From contig JBILYK010000005.1 of the NCBI GenBank assembly GCA_044377735.1, forward strand, positions 27,854-91,853: a stretch of DNA of 64,000 nucleotides. Reading direction: 5' to 3'. The DNA is from Tabrizicola_A sp044377735. GTDB taxonomy: Bacteria; Pseudomonadota; Alphaproteobacteria; Rhodobacterales; Rhodobacteraceae. How positions within the stretch are numbered: the stretch's first letter is position 1; each line of letters opens with the position of its first letter. The position numbers and the translations under genes were made by a program. Positions 43,187 through 50,561 of the stretch are shown here, piece by piece. The notes below the pieces were generated by a model. The model saw only the letters and a program-made list of their open reading frames with translations. It ran no database searches and was not told the origin of the DNA.

Positions 43187-44118
43187 CCCCGCCGATCTAT
43201 GACCGCGTGGCCCTCATCGGGCTGGGGCTGATCGCCTCGTCCATGGCGCACGCCATGAAACAATTTGGCCTTGTCGGCGAAATCGTGGGCTATGCCAAAA
43301 CCGAAGAAACCCGCCGGGTAGCCTTGGAAATCGGCATTTGCGACCGGGTGTTCAGCTCAGCGGCCGAGGCGGTGCAGGGCGCCGATCTGGTGGTTCTGGC
43401 AGTCCCCGTCGGCGCTATGGCCGAAATCGCGGCCGAGATTGGCCCGCATCTGGCCCAAGGGGCCTGCGTCACCGATGTGGGCTCGGTCAAACAAGCGGTA
43501 ATCGCGGCGGTCGGGCCTCATATCCCCGAAGGCGTGGCCTTTGTCCCGGCTCACCCGTTGGCGGGCACCGAACATTCCGGCCCCCGCTCGGGCTTTGCCA
43601 CGCTTTTTCAGAACCGCTGGTGCCTTCTGACGCCGACCGATCAATCCACCCCTGACGCCATCGCCCGCCTGCGCCGTCTGTGGGAGGCCATGGGCTCCAA
43701 CGTCGATGAAATGGACGCGCCCCACCATGATCTGGTGCTGGCCGTGGTCAGCCATACCCCCCACCTCATCGCCTATACGATGGTTGGCGTGGCCGACCAT
43801 TTGCGCCGCGTGTCGAACTCCGAAGTCATCAAGTATTCCGCCAGCGGTTTTCGCGACTTTACGCGCATTGCCGCCAGTGACCCCACCATGTGGCGCGATG
43901 TGTTCTTGACCAACAAAGAGGCCACGTTGGATATTCTGGGCCGCTTTACTGAAGAGCTGTTCGTGCTTCAACGCGCGATCCGCATGGGAGATGGTGACCA
44001 GTTGCATGCGTATTTTACCCGGACCCGCGCCATTCGCCGCGGCATCATTGAGGCCGGTCAAGACACTGACGCGCCCGATTTTGGCCGCGTCGCGCCAGCC
44101 CCGAAACCGGGCGAATAG
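43183..44118 (+). CDS. tyrA: prephenate/arogenate dehydrogenase family protein
   Basis: Oxidative decarboxylation of prephenate or arogenate toward tyrosine. The 311-residue product from the ATG at 43183 has the NAD-binding start YDRVALIGLGLIASSMAHAM and GADLVVLAVPVGAMAE. Family blocks VTDVGSVKQAVIAAV, PAHPLAGTEHSGPRSG and HTPHLIAYTMVGVADHLRRV follow, then SASGFRDFTRIAASDPTMWR. The longer upstream frame overlaps hisC and is not needed. The start overlaps the hisC stop. Confidence 0.93.
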   Translation: MTPPIYDRVALIGLGLIASSMAHAMKQFGLVGEIVGYAKTEETRRVALEIGICDRVFSSAAEAVQGADLVVLAVPVGAMAEIAAEIGPHLAQGACVTDVGSVKQAVIAAVGPHIPEGVAFVPAHPLAGTEHSGPRSGFATLFQNRWCLLTPTDQSTPDAIARLRRLWEAMGSNVDEMDAPHHDLVLAVVSHTPHLIAYTMVGVADHLRRVSNSEVIKYSASGFRDFTRIAASDPTMWRDVFLTNKEATLDILGRFTEELFVLQRAIRMGDGDQLHAYFTRTRAIRRGIIEAGQDTDAPDFGRVAPAPKPGE

Positions 44119-44122
44119 CCCG

Positions 44123-45055
44123 TTGGCCCGGGCGCTTGGGCTCGCTCTGGTCATGGTTCTTGGGATGATCCCGGCTGAGGGTCCGGCTTGGGCCGACGCG
44201 CCAACAAGCTCGATCCGGCCCGCCGCACGCCCGGCGGCCATGCAGGCCACCCCTACCGCTATGCAGGCGGCTCAGCCAACACAGGCCACCAGCGCCGTCA
44301 TGCGGCCAAGGCCCCGGCCCGCCGGATTCCTGATGCCCAGCCCCGCGACGCAGGGAACGGCCCCCGAACCCGTGCTGGCAGAATCGACAGCCCTTGCCGC
44401 CGCTGGCACCCCAGCCCGGTCCTTGCGCCCCAAACCCCGCCCTGATGGGCTGGACACCCTCGCCGCCGCTCCAGCGGTCACGCCCACACCTACGGATGAA
44501 CCGCAACCCGAACCGCAGCAAAGCCGCAAGAAACAGGAAAAGCTGTCGAAAAAGGGCTCAGTCTGCGGCGATCCGGCGATCAAGGGCGAGGCTCTCGCCC
44601 CGATCAAGGGCAAGGTCAAAGGCTGCGGTCTGGACAAACCGGTGCGCGTCACCTCAATCAGCGGTATCCGTCTGAACCAACCCGCTACCTTTAGCTGCGA
44701 CACCGCCAAAGCTATGAAATCTTGGATCGAAAACGGTCTGCGCCCCGCCATGGGGCGGCGCGAGGTGGTCGAGATCCGCGTCGCTGCCAGCTATGTCTGC
44801 CGCAACCGCAACAACAAAAAGGGCGCCAAGATCAGCGAACACGGGCGCGGTCGGGCGGTTGATGTTGCAGGCTTTGTCTTTTCCGATGGCACCGAATGGT
44901 CCATCGCACGCAACTACAACAAACAAGTACGCCGCGCCCATAAGGCGGCCTGCGGCATCTTCGGCACCACGCTTGGTCCCGGGTCAGACGGCTATCACGA
45001 GGACCATCTGCACTTTGACATCGCGCGCCACAGCAACGGGCCCTATTGCCGATAG
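44123..45055 (+). CDS. extensin-like C-terminal domain protein (exported)
   Basis: The signal-like segment LARALGLALVMVLGMIPAEG ends near PAWADA, followed by about 110 residues rich in alanine and proline. A conserved domain begins SVCGDPAIKGEALAPIKGKV and has HGRGRAVDVAGF with HEDHLHFDI near the end, the histidine/aspartate pattern of the extensin-like, LAS-peptidase-related fold. Cysteines VCGD, GCG, SCDT, VCRN, ACG and YCR suggest disulfides. The best start is a TTG at 44123, five bases after tyrA; the ATG at 44153 or one further upstream inside tyrA are alternatives. The substrate is unknown, possibly peptidoglycan. Confidence 0.78.
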   Translation: MARALGLALVMVLGMIPAEGPAWADAPTSSIRPAARPAAMQATPTAMQAAQPTQATSAVMRPRPRPAGFLMPSPATQGTAPEPVLAESTALAAAGTPARSLRPKPRPDGLDTLAAAPAVTPTPTDEPQPEPQQSRKKQEKLSKKGSVCGDPAIKGEALAPIKGKVKGCGLDKPVRVTSISGIRLNQPATFSCDTAKAMKSWIENGLRPAMGRREVVEIRVAASYVCRNRNNKKGAKISEHGRGRAVDVAGFVFSDGTEWSIARNYNKQVRRAHKAACGIFGTTLGPGSDGYHEDHLHFDIARHSNGPYCR

Positions 45056-45074
45056 GTACCTGATTTAAAACAAA

Positions 45075-46058
45075 TCACTCGCCCATCACAAAGGCCGGCC
45101 CCAAGGGCAGCGGCCCAAAGCTCATCCGCCCCCCCTTGGCAACCAAAGGCACCACCAGCACATCGGGGTCCTCGCCTTGCGCGGCCATGATCTCAAGCCC
45201 CCGCGTCAGCGAAGGCTCAAACCCCGGCGTAATCACGCCTGCGGCCACCAAAAGCGGCGGCAACAGCTGCCAGTTCTCCACGCGCACCGAAATCTCACCG
45301 GCGGCATAGCCCAGATCGTCGGGGGCCAATGCGCCCTTGGCAAAGAACTTCAGATCGCCCCAAAGCACCCGCGCCCCAGTCAGGTCAAGCGCGCGCAGGG
45401 CAGGGCGGCTTTGGGCCGCATGACGGTCGAGCGGAGCCGACAGCGTGACCGTGGCATCCAGCGCCATGGCCTCAACCATATCGCCAAGGCCCGCCGCCAT
45501 GGCCAGCGCGGGGTCAACGCCCAAACTGTCCACGGCCAGCCCCAGCCGATACATCGCCTCTGCCCCATCCTCAGCCCGGATCGACACCACCGCCCGTTTG
45601 GCTCCCAAGGCCGCGCCCGTCTTGGGCGTCAGCACCAGCGCATCGCCCTCCACCACCGCCTCTGACAGCGCAAGACCCGGGCCGGGCACCAGCAAAAGGC
45701 TGGCCATCAGTCGGTCGGTATCCAGACCAAACTCTTGGCCAGAAACGGAAATCTCCTGATCCCCCGGCAGGGCGGCAATCAGATGCCACGGCTTCCAACT
45801 CATGGCGAACACTTGGGCAAAGGGCGCGCGCCATGCCATGCCCTGCGCCGGATCGGCCAGCACAGGCGCGGTGATGGTCAGGTCAAACCGGCTGGGAAAG
45901 CCAACGACTTCCAGCGTCTCATAGGTGGCGACACGGCCCTGCGCGACCTCGGCGTCAAACCAGCTGCGCGCGGCCGCTTCCACCCCGCGCGACCCCACCA
46001 GCCACCAGCCGCCCCACAGCCCCGCAAGGATCACCGTCAGCCAAATCAGACCACGCAT
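45075..46058 (-). CDS. DUF2125 family protein
   Basis: A 327-residue protein with a single N-terminal membrane helix (RGLIWLTVILAGLWGGWWLV), then a soluble domain with DAEVAQGRVATYETLEVVGF and PSRFDLTITAPVLADP. This is the opening of DUF2125 proteins common in alphaproteobacteria, which are periplasmic with no known function. I chose the ATG at 46058; the longer frame upstream overlaps the divergent cyclotransferase promoter. It converges on the extensin-like gene. Confidence 0.78.
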   Translation of the reverse strand: MRGLIWLTVILAGLWGGWWLVGSRGVEAAARSWFDAEVAQGRVATYETLEVVGFPSRFDLTITAPVLADPAQGMAWRAPFAQVFAMSWKPWHLIAALPGDQEISVSGQEFGLDTDRLMASLLLVPGPGLALSEAVVEGDALVLTPKTGAALGAKRAVVSIRAEDGAEAMYRLGLAVDSLGVDPALAMAAGLGDMVEAMALDATVTLSAPLDRHAAQSRPALRALDLTGARVLWGDLKFFAKGALAPDDLGYAAGEISVRVENWQLLPPLLVAAGVITPGFEPSLTRGLEIMAAQGEDPDVLVVPLVAKGGRMSFGPLPLGPAFVMGE

Positions 46059-46142
46059 CTTGCCCCCTTCCCATTTTGTCCGCGCCTTTCTACACCATTG
46101 CAGGTGCAAAGGGCCAGTGACGGCAGGTCGCGGCGCGAAGGG

Positions 46143-46685
46143 ATGGCGCAAAAGATGTCGAATGACATGTGGGTGTTCGGCTATGGCTCCTTGATCTGGA
46201 ACCCGGAGTTTCCGGTGGCCGAACAGCATGTCGCCCGCGCCACGGGCTGGCATCGCAGCTTTTGCATGCGTTCAATCCACCACCGCGGCACCGAAGCAGC
46301 ACCCGGCCTTGTGCTGGCGCTGGATGCCGATCCGGGGGCCCATTGCGACGGGGTGGCCTTTCGCGTCACGGCAGGGGCCGAGGCCGCCACGCTGCAGGCC
46401 CTGCGCGACCGTGAGTTGATCTCATCGGCCTATCTCGAACGCTGGCTGCCGATCACGCTGACCGACGGGCGGCAGGTCTCTGCGCTGGTCTTTGTCATTG
46501 ATCCAGACCATGTGCAGTATTGCGGCGGTCTGCCGCTGGAGGATCAGGCCCAGATCATCGCCTGCGCCATCGGCGGGCGCGGCCCGAACCGCGACTATCT
46601 GCACGCCACCGCCGCCCATCTGGCCGACCTTGGCATCGCTGATGCCGATCTGGAATGGCTCTCCCAGCGCGTCCGCGCGCTTTAG
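46143..46685 (+). CDS. gamma-glutamylcyclotransferase, ChaC-like
   Basis: A 180-residue protein with the diagnostic start DMWVFGYGSLIWNPEFPVAE. SFCMRSIHHRGTEAAPGLVL follows, with RDRELISSAYLERWLPITL carrying the catalytic glutamate region of ChaC proteins. ChaC enzymes degrade glutathione to 5-oxoproline and Cys-Gly. The ATG at 46143 or that at 46155 could be used. It is divergent from the DUF2125 gene. Confidence 0.88.
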   Translation: MAQKMSNDMWVFGYGSLIWNPEFPVAEQHVARATGWHRSFCMRSIHHRGTEAAPGLVLALDADPGAHCDGVAFRVTAGAEAATLQALRDRELISSAYLERWLPITLTDGRQVSALVFVIDPDHVQYCGGLPLEDQAQIIACAIGGRGPNRDYLHATAAHLADLGIADADLEWLSQRVRAL

Positions 46686-46778
46686 CGGCTCAGCACCCAC
46701 CCCTTTGCCCGAGTTTTGCTTGGCATGGCCCGTGCGCCTGCTATGGTTGGGCTGCACCACAGCATGCGGCCACACCAT

Positions 46779-47948
46779 ATGCCAAAGACCGAGATTCAGG
46801 GCGGCGTCCTTTTCAGCCAACCCATCCGCCAGATCGTGACCATGCTTTTGGTCTCCGGCCTTGTTGTGGCCGGGGCTTGGCTCATCCATGACACTGTCTT
46901 GGGCATTATCCAGACAAGCCCGTGGCTGAACGGATTTATCGCGGGGGTATTTCTTTTGGCCGTGGTCACCTGCTTTTGGCAGGTGTTCATCCTTGTGAAA
47001 TCGGTCAGCTGGATCGAAGCCTTTGCGCGCCACGAACCCGGCTCGGCCGAGGCCGAGGCGCCCTTGCTGCTGGCCCCCTTGGCACAGCTGTTGCGCAGCC
47101 GGGGCGCGCGGTCGAACCTGTCGTCCTCCTCCACGCGATCAATCCTTGAATCTGTCGCCACCCGCATCGACGAGGCGCGCGACATCACGCGCTATCTGAT
47201 CAACCTTCTGATTTTCCTTGGCCTTCTGGGCACATTCTATGGCCTCGCCACCACGGTGCCCGCGGTGGTCGACACCATCCGCAGCTTGACCCCCGAAGAG
47301 GGCGAGACCGGGCTTGATGTGTTCTCCAAGCTGATGGGTGGGTTGGAAAGCCAGTTGGGCGGCATGGGAACGGCGTTTTCGTCATCACTTCTCGGCCTTG
47401 CAGGCTCGCTGGTCGTGGGTCTTTTGGAGCTTTTTGCGGGTCACGGGCAGAACCGCTTTTACCGCGAGTTGGAGGATTGGCTGTCTTCAATCACCCGCGT
47501 CGGCTTTACCTCGGGCGATGGTGAGGGCGACACGGGCGCGATGGCCGGGCTGATCGACCATCTGGGCGCGCAGGTGGATGTGCTGCAAACCATTGCGGCC
47601 CAAGGCGACTACAGCCGTCAGGCGCTGGAAGAGCGGCTGGCCACGCTTGATGCCACGCTGGCCCAGATCGCCGCGCAAAGCGAGGTGGCGCTGAGCCAAA
47701 CCGCAAATCAAACCGCCGTTCTGGCCCGCATAGCCGAGGGGCAAGAGCGGCTGATCGCCGCCCTCAGCGGCGCCGAGGGCGGGGCCGCCTCGCATGCCGA
47801 AAGCCGGATGCGCCTGCGCTCCATCGACGTGCAGCTTTTGAAAATCCTTGAGGAAATGGCCGCAGGCCGCACCGAGACCACCGCCGATCTGCGCGCCGAT
47901 CTGACGACGCTGACGGCGGCTGTGCGCCAATTGGGCCGGGCGCGCTAG
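46779..47948 (+). CDS. ExbB/TolQ/MotA-like membrane protein with coiled-coil tail
   Basis: A 389-residue protein with N-terminal hydrophobic pairs (IVTMLLVSGLVVAGAWLI, FIAGVFLLAVVTCFWQVFIL) and a later pair typical of proton-channel subunits. The later pair is INLLIFLGLLGTFYGLATTV and LGGMGTAFSSSLLGLAGSLV. A helical, heptad-like tail (about residues 255-389, ALEERLATLDATLAQIAAQS) extends into the cytoplasm. The OmpA-like gene follows with a one-base gap, so the two probably form a proton-driven or wall-linked complex. Of unknown process; similar pairs are widespread in alphaproteobacteria. Confidence 0.78.
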   Translation: MPKTEIQGGVLFSQPIRQIVTMLLVSGLVVAGAWLIHDTVLGIIQTSPWLNGFIAGVFLLAVVTCFWQVFILVKSVSWIEAFARHEPGSAEAEAPLLLAPLAQLLRSRGARSNLSSSSTRSILESVATRIDEARDITRYLINLLIFLGLLGTFYGLATTVPAVVDTIRSLTPEEGETGLDVFSKLMGGLESQLGGMGTAFSSSLLGLAGSLVVGLLELFAGHGQNRFYRELEDWLSSITRVGFTSGDGEGDTGAMAGLIDHLGAQVDVLQTIAAQGDYSRQALEERLATLDATLAQIAAQSEVALSQTANQTAVLARIAEGQERLIAALSGAEGGAASHAESRMRLRSIDVQLLKILEEMAAGRTETTADLRADLTTLTAAVRQLGRAR

Positions 47949-47949
47949 C

Positions 47950-49404
47950 ATGGGACTTTCCCGCCGCCGCGATTCCTCGATGATCTGGCCGGGTTTCGTT
48001 GACGCGGTGACCACGCTTTTGATGGTGATGATGTTCGTCCTCACCATCTTCACCGTGATGCAATCGGTCCTGCGTGAGACGATCACCGCCCAAAGCACCG
48101 AACTGGACGAGCTGAATTCGCAAGTGGCGCAACTGGCCACCGCGCTGGGGCTGGAACGCGCCCGCGCCGATGGGCTGCAAGCCACGCTCACCGAGGCCGA
48201 AACCCGGCTTGGGGATTTCGAGGTGCAGGTGCGTGGGCTTTTGGCTGAACGCGACGCCGCCCTAGGCGATGTCGCCCGGCTGACCGATGAGAAATCGGCG
48301 CTGGATGCCGCACTCACCTCAGCCCGCACCGAGATTGACGCCGCCGCCGAGGCCGCCCGTCTCGCCGCCGCGCGGCGCGAGGCGCTGGAGGCGCTGGTGG
48401 CCGACCTGCAAGCCAAGGGCAAATCCGACGCCGAGGCGCTGACGGCGGCCCAAACCGAGATTTCCGAGGCCGAAGCCGCCCGACTGGCCGATGCCGCCGC
48501 CTTGGCAGCGTTGCGCGAGCGGCTCATGGCATCAGATGATGCACTCGCCGCACTGACGCTCGCGCTTGAGGCCAAGCGGCGCGAGGCCGAAGAGGTGCTG
48601 ACGCTTTTGGCCGCCGCCCGCGAGGCCCCGCCCGAAGGGGCGGAGAAGGGCACGCTTTTGGACGTCGCCAAAGCGACGCTGACCGAAGAGCAGGAAAAAT
48701 CGCTAGAAGCGCAGCGCAAGCTGACGCTCTTGAACGAACAGATCGCCGCCCTGCGCGGCCAATTGGCCGAGTTGCAGGGGCTGCTGGATGCCTCTGCCGC
48801 GCGCGATGCGGCCTCTCAGGTGCAGCTTGAAAATCTTGGCAGCCAGTTGAACGCCGCATTGGCCCAAGTCGCCGCCGAAGAAAAGCGCCGCGCCGCTCTG
48901 GAAGAGGCCGAACGCAAACGGCTTGAGGCGGAAAACGCCGATCTTGAGCGTTTTCGCAGCGAATTCTTCGGCCAACTCTCGCAGCTTTTGGCCGGGCGCG
49001 AAGGGGTGCGGGTGGTGGGCGATCGCTTTGTCTTCTCCTCCGAAGTGCTTTTCACCCCGGGTGCCGCCGATCTGGCCCCCGAGGGACGCGCCCAGATCGA
49101 AGGCGTCGTGGCGACGCTCTCCGAAGTGGCCGACCAGATCCCGCCCGCCATTGACTGGATCATCCGCGTTGATGGCCACACCGACAATGTGCCCTTGTCC
49201 GGCACCGGCGCATTCACCGACAATTGGGAGCTTTCTCAAGCCCGCGCGCTGTCAGTCGTGCGCTTTATGGTCGATGATCTGGGCTTTCCCCCAGCCCGAT
49301 TGGCCGCCACCGGCTTTGGTGAGTTCCAGCCCGTTGCTGCGGGCGACAGCTCTGAGGCCCGCGCCCAGAACCGGCGCATCGAGTTGAAACTGACCGAGCG
49401 CTAG
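47950..49404 (+). CDS. OmpA/MotB-like peptidoglycan-binding protein with long coiled coil
   Basis: A 484-residue protein. One N-terminal helix (FVDAVTTLLMVMMFVLTIFT, with a MotB-like aspartate at its start) is followed by about 290 residues of alanine/glutamate-rich coiled coil. A C-terminal OmpA-family domain then shows VLFTPGAADLAPEGRAQIEG, IIRVDGHTDNVPL, NWELSQARALSVVRFM and AQNRRIELKLTER. It is the expected stator-like partner of the ExbB-like gene. Its TAG stop falls inside the left terminal repeat of the interspersed element that follows. Confidence 0.82.
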   Translation: MGLSRRRDSSMIWPGFVDAVTTLLMVMMFVLTIFTVMQSVLRETITAQSTELDELNSQVAQLATALGLERARADGLQATLTEAETRLGDFEVQVRGLLAERDAALGDVARLTDEKSALDAALTSARTEIDAAAEAARLAAARREALEALVADLQAKGKSDAEALTAAQTEISEAEAARLADAAALAALRERLMASDDALAALTLALEAKRREAEEVLTLLAAAREAPPEGAEKGTLLDVAKATLTEEQEKSLEAQRKLTLLNEQIAALRGQLAELQGLLDASAARDAASQVQLENLGSQLNAALAQVAAEEKRRAALEEAERKRLEAENADLERFRSEFFGQLSQLLAGREGVRVVGDRFVFSSEVLFTPGAADLAPEGRAQIEGVVATLSEVADQIPPAIDWIIRVDGHTDNVPLSGTGAFTDNWELSQARALSVVRFMVDDLGFPPARLAATGFGEFQPVAAGDSSEARAQNRRIELKLTER

Positions 49405-49516
49405 AGCGGGTTGCGTTTGATCGGGCTCAGCTGCTCAAACGCAACGCCACATTCCCAACGGCTTGCCTGTCTTGGATCGCATTCGATCTGAATCAGATCG
49501 AATGCAACCCGCTCTA
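49401..49516. repeat. palindromic interspersed repeat (MITE-like), copy C
   Basis: Perfect 14-base terminal inverted repeats CTAGAGCGGGTTGC / GCAACCCGCTCTAG bound a 116-base element. It contains the same CGGCTTGCCTGTCTTGGATC segment as copy A in reverse orientation, and two internal stems. CTAG at both ends could be a target duplication. The element supplies the stop codon of the OmpA-like gene. Confidence 0.88.
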
Positions 49517-49618
49517 GAAAATTCTTGGCGCAAGAATTTTCGGGGGGCTGTCTGCCCCCCAAGCTGCAATTGCCGGGCAATTGCAGCCCCCCCGAGAGTA
49601 TTTCCGCCAAGATGAAAC
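49517..49618. repeat. stacked inverted repeats with GAGTATTT-CCAAGATGAAA tail
   Basis: Successive stems AAAATTCTTG/CAAGAATTTT, GGGGGGC/GCCCCCC and GCTGCAATTGCC/GGCAATTGCAGC. They are followed by GAGAGTATTTCCGCCAAGATGAAAC without the long T run, which ends at the M23 peptidase stop. The tail is shared with the bchH-bchL element. It may act as a bidirectional transcript end between convergent genes. Confidence 0.65.
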
Positions 49619-50554
49619 CTAAGGGGTCATCGTCAGTGTCAGCTCTTGCCGCGACAGTTCCACCCGGTCGCGCATCAGCGTGGCGGTGGCGGTATAGGTG
49701 CCGGGTGGCCAGGCGGGCAGGGTCAGTTTGCGGCCCACCGCGCGGAAGGCAAGGGCTTGGGTCTTTTCGATTTGCACCCTCTCAGTCACCACCGCACCCT
49801 CTGGCCCGATGAGTTCGAAGAGGATTGCATCCCCCGCCCTTGGGCCAAAGACATAGGCCCAGACCACCAGCGCGGGGGCGGTGGTGGGCAGGTTGGGCGA
49901 GGGCAGTCCTGCCTTGATCGCGTCAAACGCAGGAACCTGATCGGTGAGGCCAAGGCCAAGGATGCCGCCCGGCTGATGCACCAGATCTCTGGCCCAAAGA
50001 TCATTCCCCGCCGCGCCGCAGGTGGTGGCCTCAGGCGAAAAGGGGTCGATCTTGGCCCCATCGCGGCGGACCGAGAAATGCAGATGCGGAAATTCAGCTT
50101 GGCCGGATTGGCCGATCAGGCCCAAGGGCGTGCCGGTTGTGACCGGCTCGCCGGTCTTGACCTGCACCGAGCCTTGTTTCAGGTGGCAGTACTGGGTCTC
50201 ATACCCATTGCCATGGTCGATCACGACGCCATTGCCGCAGTCTTGCCCGGTGGGGAAGGGGGCGGCATCGGCCACCCCGTCGCGCTGGCCCTTGACCACG
50301 CCCGGAGCGGCGGCCAGCACCGCCACCCCGCCCGCCATGGCCGCACGGGTGGGCAGGGCAATGTCGGTGCCGTCATGGCCGTCATAGCTGAGCGGCCCGC
50401 AGGTATAGTCGGTCGCCTCGGGGCCCAGGTCATGGTCGTGGTATTGCTGGATATAGCAGTCTTGACCCAAGGTGCAGCCCGCCGGAAACGCCAGTTCAAA
50501 GGCCCCCGCCGGGGAGGCGAGGGCCATGAGCAGTGGGGCGAGCGCCCGGATCAT
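49619..50554 (-). CDS. M23 family metallopeptidase (exported)
   Basis: A 311-residue protein with a short signal peptide (MIRALAPLLMALASPAGAFE). The peptidase domain has YDGHDGTDIALP (the HxxxD zinc ligands), VVIDHGNGYETQYCHLKQGS and the final ligand motif FPHLHFSV. Cysteines at CTLGQDC, CGPL, DCGN and YCHL may form disulfides. A beta-rich C-terminal domain of about 120 residues follows (TYTATATLMRDRVELSR). M23 enzymes cut peptide cross-links of peptidoglycan. It ends in a repeat and lies seven bases downstream of clpA on the same strand, so it could be cotranscribed with clpA. Confidence 0.88.
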   Translation of the reverse strand: MIRALAPLLMALASPAGAFELAFPAGCTLGQDCYIQQYHDHDLGPEATDYTCGPLSYDGHDGTDIALPTRAAMAGGVAVLAAAPGVVKGQRDGVADAAPFPTGQDCGNGVVIDHGNGYETQYCHLKQGSVQVKTGEPVTTGTPLGLIGQSGQAEFPHLHFSVRRDGAKIDPFSPEATTCGAAGNDLWARDLVHQPGGILGLGLTDQVPAFDAIKAGLPSPNLPTTAPALVVWAYVFGPRAGDAILFELIGPEGAVVTERVQIEKTQALAFRAVGRKLTLPAWPPGTYTATATLMRDRVELSRQELTLTMTP

Positions 50555-50561
50555 GCTGCGG

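Noticed and set aside
46779..49404. Zorya-type phage defence (ZorA/ZorB-like pair)
   Set aside because: The proteins share the MotA/MotB-like plan, but no zorC, zorD or zorE gene lies next to them and base composition matches the host. Such pairs are common housekeeping genes in alphaproteobacteria.
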